Positions 12,901 through 23,758 of a DNA stretch of 64,000 nucleotides are shown in pieces. Under the pieces are notes generated by a model, which ran no database searches, had not been told where the DNA came from, and saw only the letters and a list, made by a program, of their open reading frames with translations. Position numbers and translations under genes: made by a program. Within the stretch, counting starts at the first letter, position 1. Every line of letters starts with the position of its first letter. Source of the DNA: Culex pipiens pallens (lineage: Eukaryota; Arthropoda; Insecta; Diptera; Culicidae); contig NC_068938.1 in NCBI RefSeq assembly GCF_016801865.2, forward strand, positions 214,207,611 through 214,271,610, given 5' to 3'.

Positions 12901-14246
12901 ACTAAATTTTATTTATAAAAGGTCGCTTCAAATTTTTTTCATGGCTCGTGCTTTCAATTTTTATACATATATTTTTTTAGATTTTAATAGATCCTAATGA
13001 AAAATAGGAGGAGTTCATTAACAGGATTCCTAGATATGATTTTTGAAAATAAAATCCTGGTTTTTCGACGTAAATATTAAATTTGTTTCTTTCATTTTAT
13101 AATAACACTACATTCAAATGTGGAACCCTATAAATATGCCTCATTTTTTAAATAATTATGCAAAAAAAAACTTAAATTCTGCTGTTGTTTGTGTTTGAGA
13201 TTTCAGCGTTTGAAAATTGTGACCTTAATTTAACTTGCAAAAATCAGAGATGCATAGTTGTTGAGCAGTTCTGTATAATTTCACATATTTACTTTTCATG
13301 GTATTTTTTAATATTGATGAAACTTTATCCATACCTTCCCTATATAAAAAAAAACAATTAGCATCATTAGTTTTACATACTCCGGTCGGTCTCCATAGAA
13401 CTGTGCGGGCCAGTTATACAAAGTGGTTACGTAAATATATGAAAATCTGTACCTTGAGATGAAATTTCCCGATCGATTAGGTGTCTTCGGTTAATGTGTA
13501 GATCGTTGTTAGGATTATTCAGAAAAAATAGTTACACTCTAGCAAAATACTTATTTCGTTAATTCACTCTTACACTCAAATAGGCATTTGAAATTTTTGA
13601 ATTTTTTTGATTTTTTATGGGACTCTGAAAGAAAATTGGAGTATTAGTTACTTTTAGGCTATAATTTTGCCATTCTTTCATAAAGTCTTTTTAAACTCAA
13701 AAAATGTTAAAATTTCATATAACTAATTCCAAAACGATGCATTTTACCAAAAATGTATTAAGCTATTAAAAAAAAATGTTTTGAAAATTGATCGCATTTT
13801 GGATATTTTTAAAAACCCTCATTTTTCGAAAATTAAAAAATAATACGTATCTTGGGAATGCATTTTTTTGTAAAATAAAGAATGGTGTAATTTTTTGTAG
13901 AGTGTTCCAAAGTTTCATGCAAATCAAAAACTAAAATAAATTTTCTATTAAAAGCTTTTAAACGTAAATAAAAATGAGTATTCCATGTTTTATTCTCTCA
14001 AAATTTAAGGCCTATCAAAATTTAGTATTATTTGTAATCTTCAACAAATCAAAAAAGTAATATCATGATTTGAAAAAAAAAAAAACACGAGGAAAATTGT
14101 ATACTCTATTCTTTCAAATAAAACGATTCTTGTAAGCCATTGCATTATAATGACATTTTTTGTCCATTATTATAATTTATTTATAGCATATTTGTTTGAA
14201 AATTCAAGACATCCAATTTTGTCTTGTTGTACCATTAAAACCATTT
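12901..14246. other. AT-rich noncoding DNA with a foldback-arm fragment
   Basis: The stretch 13375-13530 (tctccatagaa..., tacgtaaatatatgaaaatc, gatcgattaggtgtcttcgg) is clearly related to the arms of the foldback families at 36.3-36.5 and 49.4-49.6 kb. It is therefore a solo arm remnant. The rest is AT-rich DNA with no recognisable content. Confidence 0.5.
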
Positions 14247-14394
14247 CTGGAGTTTTTTTAAAGGTCCAATAAACCAAATTTTTAGTTTTTTCTTTTTGCT
14301 TTTTTAATACCCCTGACTCAAGGCGGATTTAAAAACACCCAAAAAGCAAGAACTGGAAATTTGGATTATTGGACCATTTAAAAAAAAACTCCAG
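14247..14394. mobile_element. 148-bp foldback MITE
   Basis: The ends are CTGGAGTTTTTTTAAAGGTC and, complemented on the right, CTGGAGTTTTTTTTTAAATG. Inverted similarity continues inward (tccaataa / ttattgga, then ccaaattt / aaatttgg, and ctttttgctt / aaaaagcaag). ATTT stands on both sides (14243-14246 and 14395-14398), possibly a short target duplication. It is too small to encode protein. Confidence 0.75.
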
Positions 14395-17300
14395 ATTTAT
14401 AGTTTCCTAAGTGGTCTCCTAAGCTCCTTTGTACCATCAAATATCATTTTGAAAGTTTTAGAAAATTAACTCTTCACAATCCAACACCACCGAAAAACAT
14501 TTCCTTGATTTTATTTTGATTGTACTTCAACTTGTTTCGGTATCTTTGCCAATATTGGCCTTATTTTGACATACACCACTGATAGTAAAAACTCACAAAA
14601 CAAAAGATGTAAAGAACAAAAGCTGCTCAAAAGAACATCCAAAACAAAGAAAAAAAAAGTCCATTAAAACCAGAATAGGCATCGAGTTTCCCTAACATGC
14701 AAACTCTGCACTGCATGTTTGGATTTTGTTAGATAATTAACCATCTTCAAAATAAAAAAAATATGAGGAAAATAGCAACCACCATGCTTCTCATTCCACA
14801 TCCCCAAATATCCCATTTTCTCAAACGTCCCCGTGCACCCATAAAACGCTTTTCGCTCCAGCTGATTCAGTCTATTCTGGACCCCATCGAAACCACCACC
14901 CACAATCGCCCACCCAGCACCAGACACCAAAAAATAGCCAACGTACCGTGTGTCACGCCACCCACCGATCAACAAGTTTTCACGTGTGCAAGGCCTCCTA
15001 TGATTCCCATCCGTGTGTGTATGCTTTCGTGGGTGGCTGATTTTTGGCGCCAGCCCCTCAGCCCGGTTGCAGCCCTTCAGGGGTTAGTTTTGGGCTATCC
15101 CTGTCAGGTTACAGCACGTGAATTTCCTCCACTCGTGCCACGTCAACTCCGGTCGTCATGTTGCTTGGGCTGTAATTTACGGTTACGGACAGAGTACACG
15201 CACGCACGGAACCGGGACGTTCATTAACGTTTGCTGCGGTAGCAAAATGGAGGAAAAAGCGGAAAACCGGAGACATTCCGGTCGTCTCAGGTTGGTTGTC
15301 ACCACCTGAATTCATGTATGAGAGGGGGGTTTCTGCATTGGACGCGGCGGAGCAGAACTCTGAGGGAAACGGGCTGGAACTGTGAATGTTCAAAAGTCAC
15401 GAATTTTGGGGCAATGTTCTCCCATTACCGAATTAGCTTTTTCTGAAGGGTTTGGCACCTGCTCGGGGGAATAAAACGGTAGTGGGGGAGTTGATTAGTG
15501 AAATTGTTCAAATTTGGCTAACATTTTCAGTCCTGTCAGTTGACATGGTCTCATGGGGAATATTTTATCTATACTACATATGTCAATTGGCACCGACTTC
15601 TCAGTCCGAAAAGAACTGTTTTTGTTAAAAATCTCTGTATATTTGATTTGTTGACTATCAAATTTACTTAAACAATCAAGTGCAGTTTGCAACTCAAACT
15701 TTCATCCAAATAAAAATTGCTAAATAAACTTTCGTTGAAAACTTCCTTCCAAACTCAAGTCAACGTCCGGACGTCCGAAGTTCAAGAGTGTAAGCAAAGC
15801 CAAAACTTTCCCAATTTTAAACCCCAAACTTGCTGTCAGCTCGTTTCTTCCCAGTTTCTCAGAACAGGACAGTTTCTGGGTGGCAAGATAAATTTAATTC
15901 GATCGACGACCGGGGGCCTGCCCGAAGCTGCAAAGGGATTTGGCAACTCACTCTCGTCGGGCCAAGTGGCGTGTGACCAAGTTTTGCCGTTTTAATAACA
16001 AAAGTGAGCAGAATATTAAGTTTCGCGTTTTACAGCCGAGCTTTTGAAAGAGACCAACTAAAAGCACACACACAGTTTCACGTGAGTTTGGTTGGCCAGG
16101 TTCCAGGACCGGCATTTCTCAGAACCGGATTAAGTTGATAATGTAGTGTGCTTGGGAGCACTTTTCAGTGTTAGACGGCAGATTAAAATTTTCCAGCTTA
16201 TCATGACGGCGGCGGCGGGGAGGCAGCGTACTCGGTTGGAAAGTTTTCTTTCGCTGGTACAATGTAGCGAATGTGAGAGTGTGTGTGTGTGTGTGTGTGG
16301 AAAGCTTTCGGTCGGTAAATTTTTCATGGCTCTACCCAACTTTAGCTGAGATGAATAGAGCTTTGATATGAGCATAAGAATGTTCTACACGATGTTGAAC
16401 GTCTTTGTTGCGGGATTTTTGAATGGCAGTTGAGGTGTTATCGCGTAATGATGTCGAGGAAAAAAGGTCGAGGATACCTTTATTCTGCTAGGATTAATGA
16501 GTTAACGTTGAAAACAAATTATGAAAAGAAACTTATTAAATCTCCCTACGAGGTCGATGTTTTCGACAATATTTAAGCAAAATAAGTGTGTAATTTATTT
16601 TATGACTATGAAAGTTTCCAGTTATGACCTTGAAGGATATAAATTTCCTAAGTACAGAAATTTCAAAACAGGGGTTTCAATTCCTCGTTCTTCAAATCTC
16701 ATCGGAAATCATGTTCAACCAATTTACTGGGATGATAAATTTAAATTTAAAAAAAATACTTCAAAACCGTTTTTTCGACAAGTAGACCGCATAATTCGTT
16801 TCCATAATTAAAAGCAAATTTGCATGGTTCGTCAAAACAGAAAGCTGCGTTGCGCTAGGACACAACACCCGGTGCCCTTAATTTGTGTGTAAACGCCAGT
16901 AAGTGTCACGTATGGTCCGGCGTTGGTCAAAATTGCGTGGCACCATTAATTTTGGGACCATCGTGGCTGGACAGGAAAATGGCGAGCTTTGAAGTCAGTT
17001 TTAGGGTTACGGATGCAACAATCGGTTGAATTTAAAAAAAAATATTTTCGCGAATCATTAATGCGACAAAAGTCGCAAGCCCGACTCAAGAGTCTACCCT
17101 TCACAGACTTGTCAAGTGGTGACGAAGGTGCTGGCGTGGTCCTTAATTTAGGGAGTGCAGTTGCGTGTGTGTACGCCCCAAGGGGGACATTATACGCCAA
17201 CGTGCGTCCCGCCAAAGGATCTCCCAGTAGACCGCAAACGGTGAAAAGGGGTGCTTCGGATGCCTACTCTCGTTGGACCGTTTGTTTACGTTGGCGTGAT

Positions 17301-18161
17301 TTACATCATTTACGACTAATCACATAAGTGACACGAATGCGTCAGCTAATTTTACGAGAAGGTCACAAAGGCAGCCGCGTTCCGTAAATTGCTAGGACAA
17401 ACGTGGGATGCGGAATTTTCCTGCGGCATATAAAGTTAAGCTATCAATCTCGTGAAATAATTTTTATTCAATTGTGGGTTTATTCAATTAATTTTCATTT
17501 TTTTAAAACAAACAAAAAGTAGCTCATCTTCTGAAGAGAAAAATTTTGATATAAAAACAAAAACAGATTGTTAGAAAGCATGTTTTTGGGAGGCTTGGCC
17601 ATCCCGTGTAAGTTTGACACGCGTAAGGCGTTCCAGTGTTACCAATCAATATAATTTGGTCGTATTTTCAATTTTCTAGAATTGGAATTAGACCATTGGC
17701 TCTAGACCTGGTTTTGTTCATTTCTGCCTCGGCAGGTTTTAAAGTGCTTCACTTCTCCCTACCATTCTTTACTGGGAACTATTTCATAAATTTTTTTAAA
17801 AAAATCGTAAGGAAACCTTGAAAATCTTACAACGTTTTTAGGATTCTTTAATTTTGTTTATCTTTTACCAAGATTAATAACAAAATATGCGAAACAAAAA
17901 ATCTGCGAAAAAATTGTTTGATTGCATTTGCAAGAAGATATATTTTTTTTAAAATTTCTACCGTTGTTTTAAAGCTTTTATTCCTTATATTCGAAAAAGT
18001 TTAAAGATCGACCAATGATTGTAATGTTTATAAAAAAAACATAGAAAATCGATAATTAAACATCATGATTAGCTTTTACCTTAATTTGAAAATTGTTCTT
18101 GTGATCTTTCGATTATTTTTAAACATGTTTGAAAGAATTGATATTTTTGTACCACCTCTAC
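14395..18161. other. Largely unique noncoding DNA
   Basis: Base composition is comparatively balanced from 14760 to 17440, with little repeat content apart from a GT run at 16277. The longest frame (14763-15227, 154 codons) is proline- and threonine-rich, has no recognised domain and overlaps a frame on the other strand, so it is not called. This is one of the better places to look for conserved regulatory elements or missed exons by comparison with other mosquitoes. Confidence 0.4.
16277..16298. repeat. GT dinucleotide microsatellite
   Basis: An uninterrupted GT run of about 20 bp follows gtgaga. Confidence 0.9.
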
Positions 18162-18580
18162 TTAAATGTATGTAAACGATTTCCGGATCCATCATCCGAT
18201 CCATCGTTGGTTAGGTAATCGAGAGACCTTTCCAACGAGCTAACAACATTGAAGATCTGGCAACCTTGTCTCAAGTTATGACCTAAGTGGTGATATTTAT
18301 ATACATTTTTGAAGCCGGATCTCGATTAAATGTATGCAAACGATGTCCGGATCCATCACCCGACCCGTTGGTTAGGTAATCGAGAGACCTTTCCAACGAG
18401 TCCACAACATTGAAGATCTGGCAACCCTGTCTTTAGTTATGACCACTTAAGTGTACTTATTTTTCTGGATCTAAAAAAATAGCAGAAATATTTGTCCAAA
18501 CCACTCATATTACCCATTGTTGGTAAAAAGTGAGGAAGGCATCAACCACATAGGTGGATTGAGTTAGTTTTTATTTAGAT
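18162..18580. repeat. Tandemly duplicated dispersed repeat with hairpin-bearing tail
   Basis: Copies at about 18162-18294 and 18327-18448 share taaatgtatg, cggatccatc, ggtaatcgagagacctttcc and attgaagatctggcaacc, with scattered substitutions. The second copy runs on to accacataggtggattgagt followed by a T-rich end near 18565. A similar CACC...GGTGG hairpin near a T-rich end closes the repeat at 45.09 kb. It may be the 3' end of a non-LTR element with internal duplication, but no coding part is attached, so the class is open. Confidence 0.6.
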
Positions 18581-18668
18581 TCTTTTTGAGCATTTTTTGT
18601 CCTATAAAAAAATACTTTTTTGTTTGATTGTCTATGTTTTAATATTTTTTTTTTCAATTCAATTCGGT

Positions 18669-18674
18669 TTTATT
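18669..18674 (-). terminator. Polyadenylation signal AATAAA of the gag-only element
   Basis: AATAAA on the minus strand lies about 15-20 nt upstream of the A tail that forms the element's 3' end, as expected for a pol II retroelement transcript. Confidence 0.75.
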
Positions 18675-18893
18675 TGTGAATAATCAATTTACAATGAGTT
18701 CATTTAGGTACACAACAGAGTTTTGGTGTTCCTTTCAGCTGTGATTTACATCGTAATTCAATCGAAAAATTATTACTTATAACTATGGAATAGACAAGAG
18801 TAAGAAAAAGTTTTCAAAAAACTTACAGAAAGTGCAATGGGAAAAGGATAGATAGAGAGAAAGCTTAAAAATAGATCACAGACAAAAATAATA

Positions 18894-20206
18894 TCAATTA
18901 TAGATGTGCTTGATCATCAGCTCCCCGAGGGCCAGAAATTGCTCCGCCTTGTTACGGCAGCTCCGAAACCGCGTCATCATCTCCCCCGCGAGAGCAAAGA
19001 ACTCCGGCAGGGTAAAGAGATCTTCCCCGGTGACTCCTTGCTGGACCGCATCGCCGCTACCGGCAGCGACCACGCTGGCAAACGAACGCCTCCATCCAGG
19101 AGGGATCGCTGGGTTGTCCGCTGGAACCGTACGCTGCCCAGCTGCAGGAACGGCTGCGCTCGTACTTCGCTGAGGAGAGTGGGACGCTGCTGCTTTCTTC
19201 TTCCTCTTTTCCTGTTCCTCGAGGTAAGCCTTGCGCGCGACGCATCCGCGGTAGTTACCGGTATGGTTGCCGTCACAGTTCGCGCACTTTACGCGCGGCT
19301 TAGTTTGTTCTGCATTTTCCCCCAAGTTTGCCTTTCGTGACAGTGCGCACGCCTCCGAGAGGTGTGACTCACCGCACTTCACGCAGCGGGGCCGGAGGTT
19401 GCAGTTCCGCGAGCCGTGGCCAAATTTCTGGCAACGGTGGCATTGCGCTACGTCTGTCGGGTTCTTGGTGTAAAACCGCCAGTTTACCCAAAAACCGTCC
19501 AGTGTCTTAGTCCGCCGCAGATCTTGGATCTTGACGGTGCCGCGATCGAAGTACAACAGGTACAGGGTATGTGTACCTGTGACTGTTGTCTTTCGCGAAA
19601 GCACTTTTATCTCCCGCGGTTTTATTCCGGCGTTCGAGAGGTGTCGCTTCAGGTCGGCGATCGGACGGTCTTGGTAACCCTGCAAGACGACCTTAACAGG
19701 GGGCTTCTCTGGGTCGTATGTGTAGAAGTTGAAGTTGCTACGCTTCAGTTCTTCAAGCACCAGGTCGAAATCTTTTCTGTTCAGTGTGATCACTTGCACT
19801 GCCGACTTACCGATTTTCAGACAATATCCGAGGCCTTCCAGCAACTCGTCAACATCGTCCGCCAACGTGTCCAAAACAAAAATTGGAGGTGGTCTTCGTT
19901 CCGTTGGAGAATTGTTCTTTTTTGACGTCGGCACTTTTTTCCGTGCACGACCATCATCGTCGCGGATGATGATGTGCCACTGGTCGTGGCACCGGCAGTA
20001 CCGGAACGGGTTCGCACTGGTGATCTCGGAACATACCCGGGATGTAGTAACTTTTTGTCGATTCCATCTGCGCTCACGCTCCCCTGCGCGATGGCGGCCG
20101 ACACGGCGTTGGTTTGTTTACCTTTTTGCACACGGCCGGTAGACGAACTTCGCGGGTTTTTCGAGGCCGCACTCGAACTGCCACGGCCACGGCCGGCCTT
20201 TGGCAT
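18894..20206 (-). CDS. Jockey-type Gag (ORF1p) with three zinc knuckles, frame broken by one nucleotide
   Basis: This is a nucleic-acid-binding Gag expected to coat element RNA. It reads from ATG at 20206 (A at -3) through a basic Gly/Ser-rich N-terminus for about 91 codons, then continues in the -1 frame from 19934 for 346 codons. In the second part, numbered from 19934, a PRE_C2HC-like segment lies at about residues 78-115. Knuckles follow at 165-178 (C-X2-C-X4-H-X4-C), 184-196 (C-X2-C-X3-H-X4-C) and 217-231 (C-X2-C-X3-H-X6-C), the spacing typical of arthropod Jockey Gags. A lysine-rich linker and a conserved-looking C-terminal helix region end the protein. The frame change falls at an A-AAA-AAG heptamer. 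A one-base loss from an A7 run is the simplest cause; programmed -1 shifting is possible. The GTG at 19934 is not a credible independent start. Confidence 0.85.
19934..19940 (-). other. Slippery heptamer A-AAA-AAG at the gag frame change
   Basis: In the reading frame entering from 20206 the codons are GGA AAA AAG. Slipping back by one base places the ribosome exactly in the frame of the zinc-knuckle part. This is the form of a canonical -1 frameshift site. No strong stem-loop is obvious just downstream, so a homopolymer contraction is at least as likely. Confidence 0.55.
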
Positions 20207-20332
20207 GCTGCAGGAGCAAACTCGCGGCTAATCACGGTAAACTACGGCGAAAAAAATCGAAAAAACGATGGAGCACTGAGCACTTGACTGCTGCTTGCTC
20301 TCGTGCGTACACGGAGGTGTTTTAATATTTTT

Positions 20333-21060
20333 ATTTGCATTAATCTTCTAAAGTTTTATTTTCTTATTGATTTTTGAACCCCTGACAACGTCATATTTTT
20401 CTTGTCTTTTTCTTTACTTTTTTACATCATACAATAAAATCAAGTGGCAATCAATTCTGTTGAAACGAAGCTTGAGACTTAACCAAAATTACTGACAATA
20501 AATAACTCCTTGCCCAAAGTTGACATCAAATCTAAATTTTTTGGCAAAAATTTGCAATGTTAAATGATACAAAAAAATCTCCAAATCTAATAATTTTATG
20601 AAATAGAGAGTTCTGCTTTCGAATGCGTTTGCTTTTTGCAAAAATGATTTGAAACTTGATTTTTGACAAATTTTAAGATAAAAGTTTTTTTTTATTTTAC
20701 GTAAATTTACAAAAATTCTATTAATGCTCTGCTATAATTTTCATAAATGATATTTGCATTGAGGGTTCACAGCAACCAAGGAAGTTGTTGTCATCTTATT
20801 CCAAAATTGTCAAACTGACGGACCCAATCCTGCAACAATCTGTTTGTAGAATTTGTCAAACTTTGGTGAAAATTATTTTGTATACAGTTTTTTAGGGAAT
20901 AAATAAAATAATATATCGATGGCTCCCGTAGGTTTGAAGATACTAAAATGTCTGGGCTGTAGAGGGTTACAAAATATCTTATGAAGAATAATGAAATCAT
21001 TTCAACATGGATTAAATTATTTTAAATGTTTGAACTAGCATAATATGGTATTTAATGTGG
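20333..21060. other. AT-rich noncoding DNA
   Basis: No gene, RNA or defined repeat was recognised. Confidence 0.4.
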
Positions 21061-21480
21061 TTTATTGTATTAATTAGTTTTGTGTTTTTGTCTCCTCCAT
21101 CCGAGGCGTACCCTTTGCTGAAACCACCTGATCAGCAATAACAACATATTTCCAGCGACCCCCTTGCAAAAAACATCGGAAACCACTGACACATACCGCA
21201 TCAGCATCATCACATGGTTGGGCCCTCTCTCTTCTTCCTCTCTTTACACCGAACCCCTCACGAAAGTTCCCTCTCCCAGAAAAGCTTTCGACTCTCTGTT
21301 GCTGCTACTTCACACCGTGTTGCTTCTTCGCGAGAGAACGCCAAACTCTCTCTTATTTCTCCCACTTTTCCTGCTGGTCCCTGCTGCTACGGGGCACTTT
21401 TCCGACCCCAAACGGAAACAGTTTGTTGCTGACTCTTGCCAAGGGAAATCGTGCCTGCCCGGTGCTACCACTGTGCTGTG
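21061..21480 (+). promoter_or_regulatory. Candidate promoter-proximal region of a host gene
   Basis: This is a repeat-free, pyrimidine-rich stretch with CTCTCTC and CTCTCTTCTTCCTCTC blocks (GAGA-type when read on the other strand), immediately upstream of the putative 5' untranslated exon. No TATA box or initiator could be fixed with confidence. The call rests mainly on position and composition. Confidence 0.25.
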
Positions 21481-22817
21481 AGTGCGAGTGAGGTCTGTCG
21501 CGAGCGGCGGTTCTGCCGACTTCCTGCCGAATCGATACAGTACTCTTGGATATTTGGGGGTGTGTTTTAGGGGGTTTCCTGGGGAAGAGCGGAAGTAACG
21601 CTGGAAAAAAAGAAGGAAATTAAAAGTTTGGGTGGGTTTGCGTTTTTCGATTGTGGGTGTAATATGTCACGATATTTTGGAGTTTCATCACGTGATAAGT
21701 GACGAATTGCTTGGATTACTCTCGGTGAATAAGAGGAAGATCAAAGAATGGTTTCATTCGCGAATTTTCGCGAAATTCAAGTGCTAATTCCTAGTTAGAA
21801 CCGTGACGTGAGGGTAACAAATTTTAGTCTGGTGTTCCACGCGAGTAGCGCCGTAAACCTTGAGTTGAACCCAAGCTAGTTCAACCGTTAAATAACAAGT
21901 TTCAACGGTGAAAATAATAATTTAAAAAAGTACAAGCAAAAGTTTCCACTCGCGGCGGAAAACTTAATCATAATGTTAATGAACCGCGCCGGAAAGTTGT
22001 TCCCAGCCAAACCGACGAAAACCGGATTACTTCCACCGTAAATCACTCCCAAGGAAGGCGAAGAAAGACGAAGATGGCAAACATTAAGGAGCAATTCCAG
22101 CCAGATGGTGTCTTTGTGGAACCGAAATTAGCAGCGTGAACCCGTGAGGTTGAATTTTGGTCAAGTTTCCCCTCCTTGAAGGAAGACGTTTCAATCAAAG
22201 TTGAAAAACCCTTCCCAAAAACCGGTTAATTTAAGGTTCGCAATTCCACAACAATCAGCAAGAAAATAAATTAAAAAAACGCTGATGAGCCCAATGTATT
22301 CCCGACGTGCGCGGTGACCAGCAGGTGTGGAAAAAAGTTTTAAATTTAATTTACCGTAAACGTGCCCGGTGATCGTAAGTGGGTGGCTTGCAGGAAAAAA
22401 GAGGGGTGCGAGTTGAAAATGTCTGCTACCTGACCTGCACGAAGAAATACAGCCTGAGAGTGTCGTGGAAATCAGCTTTGATGTGAAGTTCAAGTGGAGC
22501 AAACGGGATGAGCACTGAGCAGTTTAATGGACTGCTATTATATTTCACGACGACGGCGACAGTGACGGAATAGTAACTACGAGTTCAGGAGTAGCAAGTG
22601 CACAGCATCCGGAGTGGAATTGTGACAAAAAAATAGTGGGAGCTGGGGAAAAAAGGTTTCAACGGAAGGATCTGCTGCTTGTGTAGCTGAAAGAAATTTG
22701 GTGCAAGAATAGTAAGAGTGCAGCGATTTTGGTGTAAATAGTTTGTTGTGAACCTAGGTTTTGTTCGTCCTTTCTTTGATTTTCTCTGCCAGTCGGATAA
22801 GCTAAGGCGTTTAAATG
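21481..22817 (+). other. Candidate first exon (long 5' UTR plus ATG) with splice donor
   Basis: About 1.3 kb of repeat-free DNA, less AT-rich than its surroundings, resembles long dipteran 5' untranslated exons (many gtgaa, aagtg and aaccg words, no long frame). It ends taa ATG | GTGAGT: the ATG at 22815-22817 is directly preceded in frame by TAA, so translation could not extend upstream, and the donor matches the GTRAGT consensus. After 22823 the sequence turns AT-rich and intron-like. If real, only the start codon lies in this exon and the rest of the protein is encoded beyond the window or in unrecognised exons. No RNA evidence is available; a chance arrangement is possible. Confidence 0.3.
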
Positions 22818-23571
22818 GTGAGTTAACAGATTTTCAAAAAAAAACTTCAATAAATTTATAAGGATTCACAGCCGACGAGCAAACACCTTGTTAGCCAAAC
22901 TATTGTTTTCCGTTCCTAAAATAATCACACTTTAGGTTTGTCTTTGCCTAGGGCTCAACCTTTGAAAAATCTAAATAATATTCAGCGTATCATTATGAGT
23001 TAAATGACTTTTTTTTTTTGTGTATTTGTCAATATTTTCGATAATGAATTTTCTCGGTCAATATTATTGTCTTAGTCTTGAATTATATTAAAACGCAATT
23101 TGTTCTGAACGAGCCGAAAATGAAAGTAAAATTCATGAAACAGGAGAAGTAAAGTGAAAAAACAGTTCCTCCAAAGGACTACTTGGACATGCGAATAAAA
23201 ATATGAAATAATAAGCTGTTGAGGAAACTTAATCATGAATTTGAATTTCAACAAAAAAATAGTACATCCTACAACCAATAAAAAAATCGGGATTTCCATC
23301 CCTCCAAAGAAACTTTAAACAATTGATAAAAAAAACTTAAAACTTCATCAACATTTAATTCAATTGAATTGAATTAAAAGATTCCATATTTGAAAGAATT
23401 ATTTAATTGATAATATAGCAACTTAAAATCCCGCTTACAAAAGATTTTTATTAGAATAAATATGTTTAATTTCACAATTTTTAACGAGTTTTTTTATTTT
23501 TTATTTTTTATTTCGATGAAACATTGGCTGTGTCAAAAGAAGCAATTTTTCATCATTAGTTTTTCATACAA

Positions 23572-23572
<1 letters not shown>
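22818..23572. other. AT-rich noncoding DNA, possible intron start
   Basis: No gene was recognised. The stretch 23520-23571 (gaagcaatttttcatcattag, catacaag) resembles the arms of the foldback family at 36.2 and 49.4 kb, so the LINE downstream may have inserted into such a repeat. Confidence 0.4.
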
Positions 23573-23604
<32 letters not shown>

Positions 23605-23615
23605 ATAATAATAAT
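23573..23615 (-). repeat. LINE 3' tail: (ATT)5 followed by A28
   Basis: On the minus strand the 3' UTR ends in five ATT units and then 28 uninterrupted A residues, marking the element's 3' terminus. A long pure tail supports recent insertion. Confidence 0.85.
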
Positions 23616-23758
23616 GTTTATTAAATTCATTCAAGTTAACAGTAATGTCTGACTTCCCTAATGAATATAATTCTTTTAAAGGGATGTAAAGACGTAATTA
23701 AAAACTAAAAGCTACTTATAAACTGGTAACACTTTTTTTTTTTTTTTTGAAACGCTTA

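Larger units (their letters stand above)
18635..20332 (-). mobile_element. Gag-only non-LTR retroelement (CM-gag-like), complete insertion
   Basis: The element occupies about 18650-20317 on the minus strand. A perfect 15-bp duplication TGTTTTAATATTTTT lies at 18635-18649 and 20318-20332. The 3' end carries an AATAAA signal (18669-18674) followed by an A tail that merges with the duplication. The only gene is a Jockey-type gag; there is no endonuclease or reverse transcriptase, although both ends are present. It is thus complete yet nonautonomous, and must have been copied by enzymes supplied in trans. From memory, CM-gag of Culex pipiens was described as an element with only a gag gene, and this matches that design; identity needs an alignment. 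Confidence 0.85.

Noticed and set aside
14763..15227. 154-codon frame as a gene
   Set aside because: No recognised domain, biased composition, overlapping frames on the other strand, and no splice or expression support.
19934..19936. GTG as an independent start of the zinc-knuckle Gag
   Set aside because: GTG starts are not expected for a eukaryotic pol II transcript, and the upstream frame from ATG 20206 supplies the N-terminus with a one-base shift.
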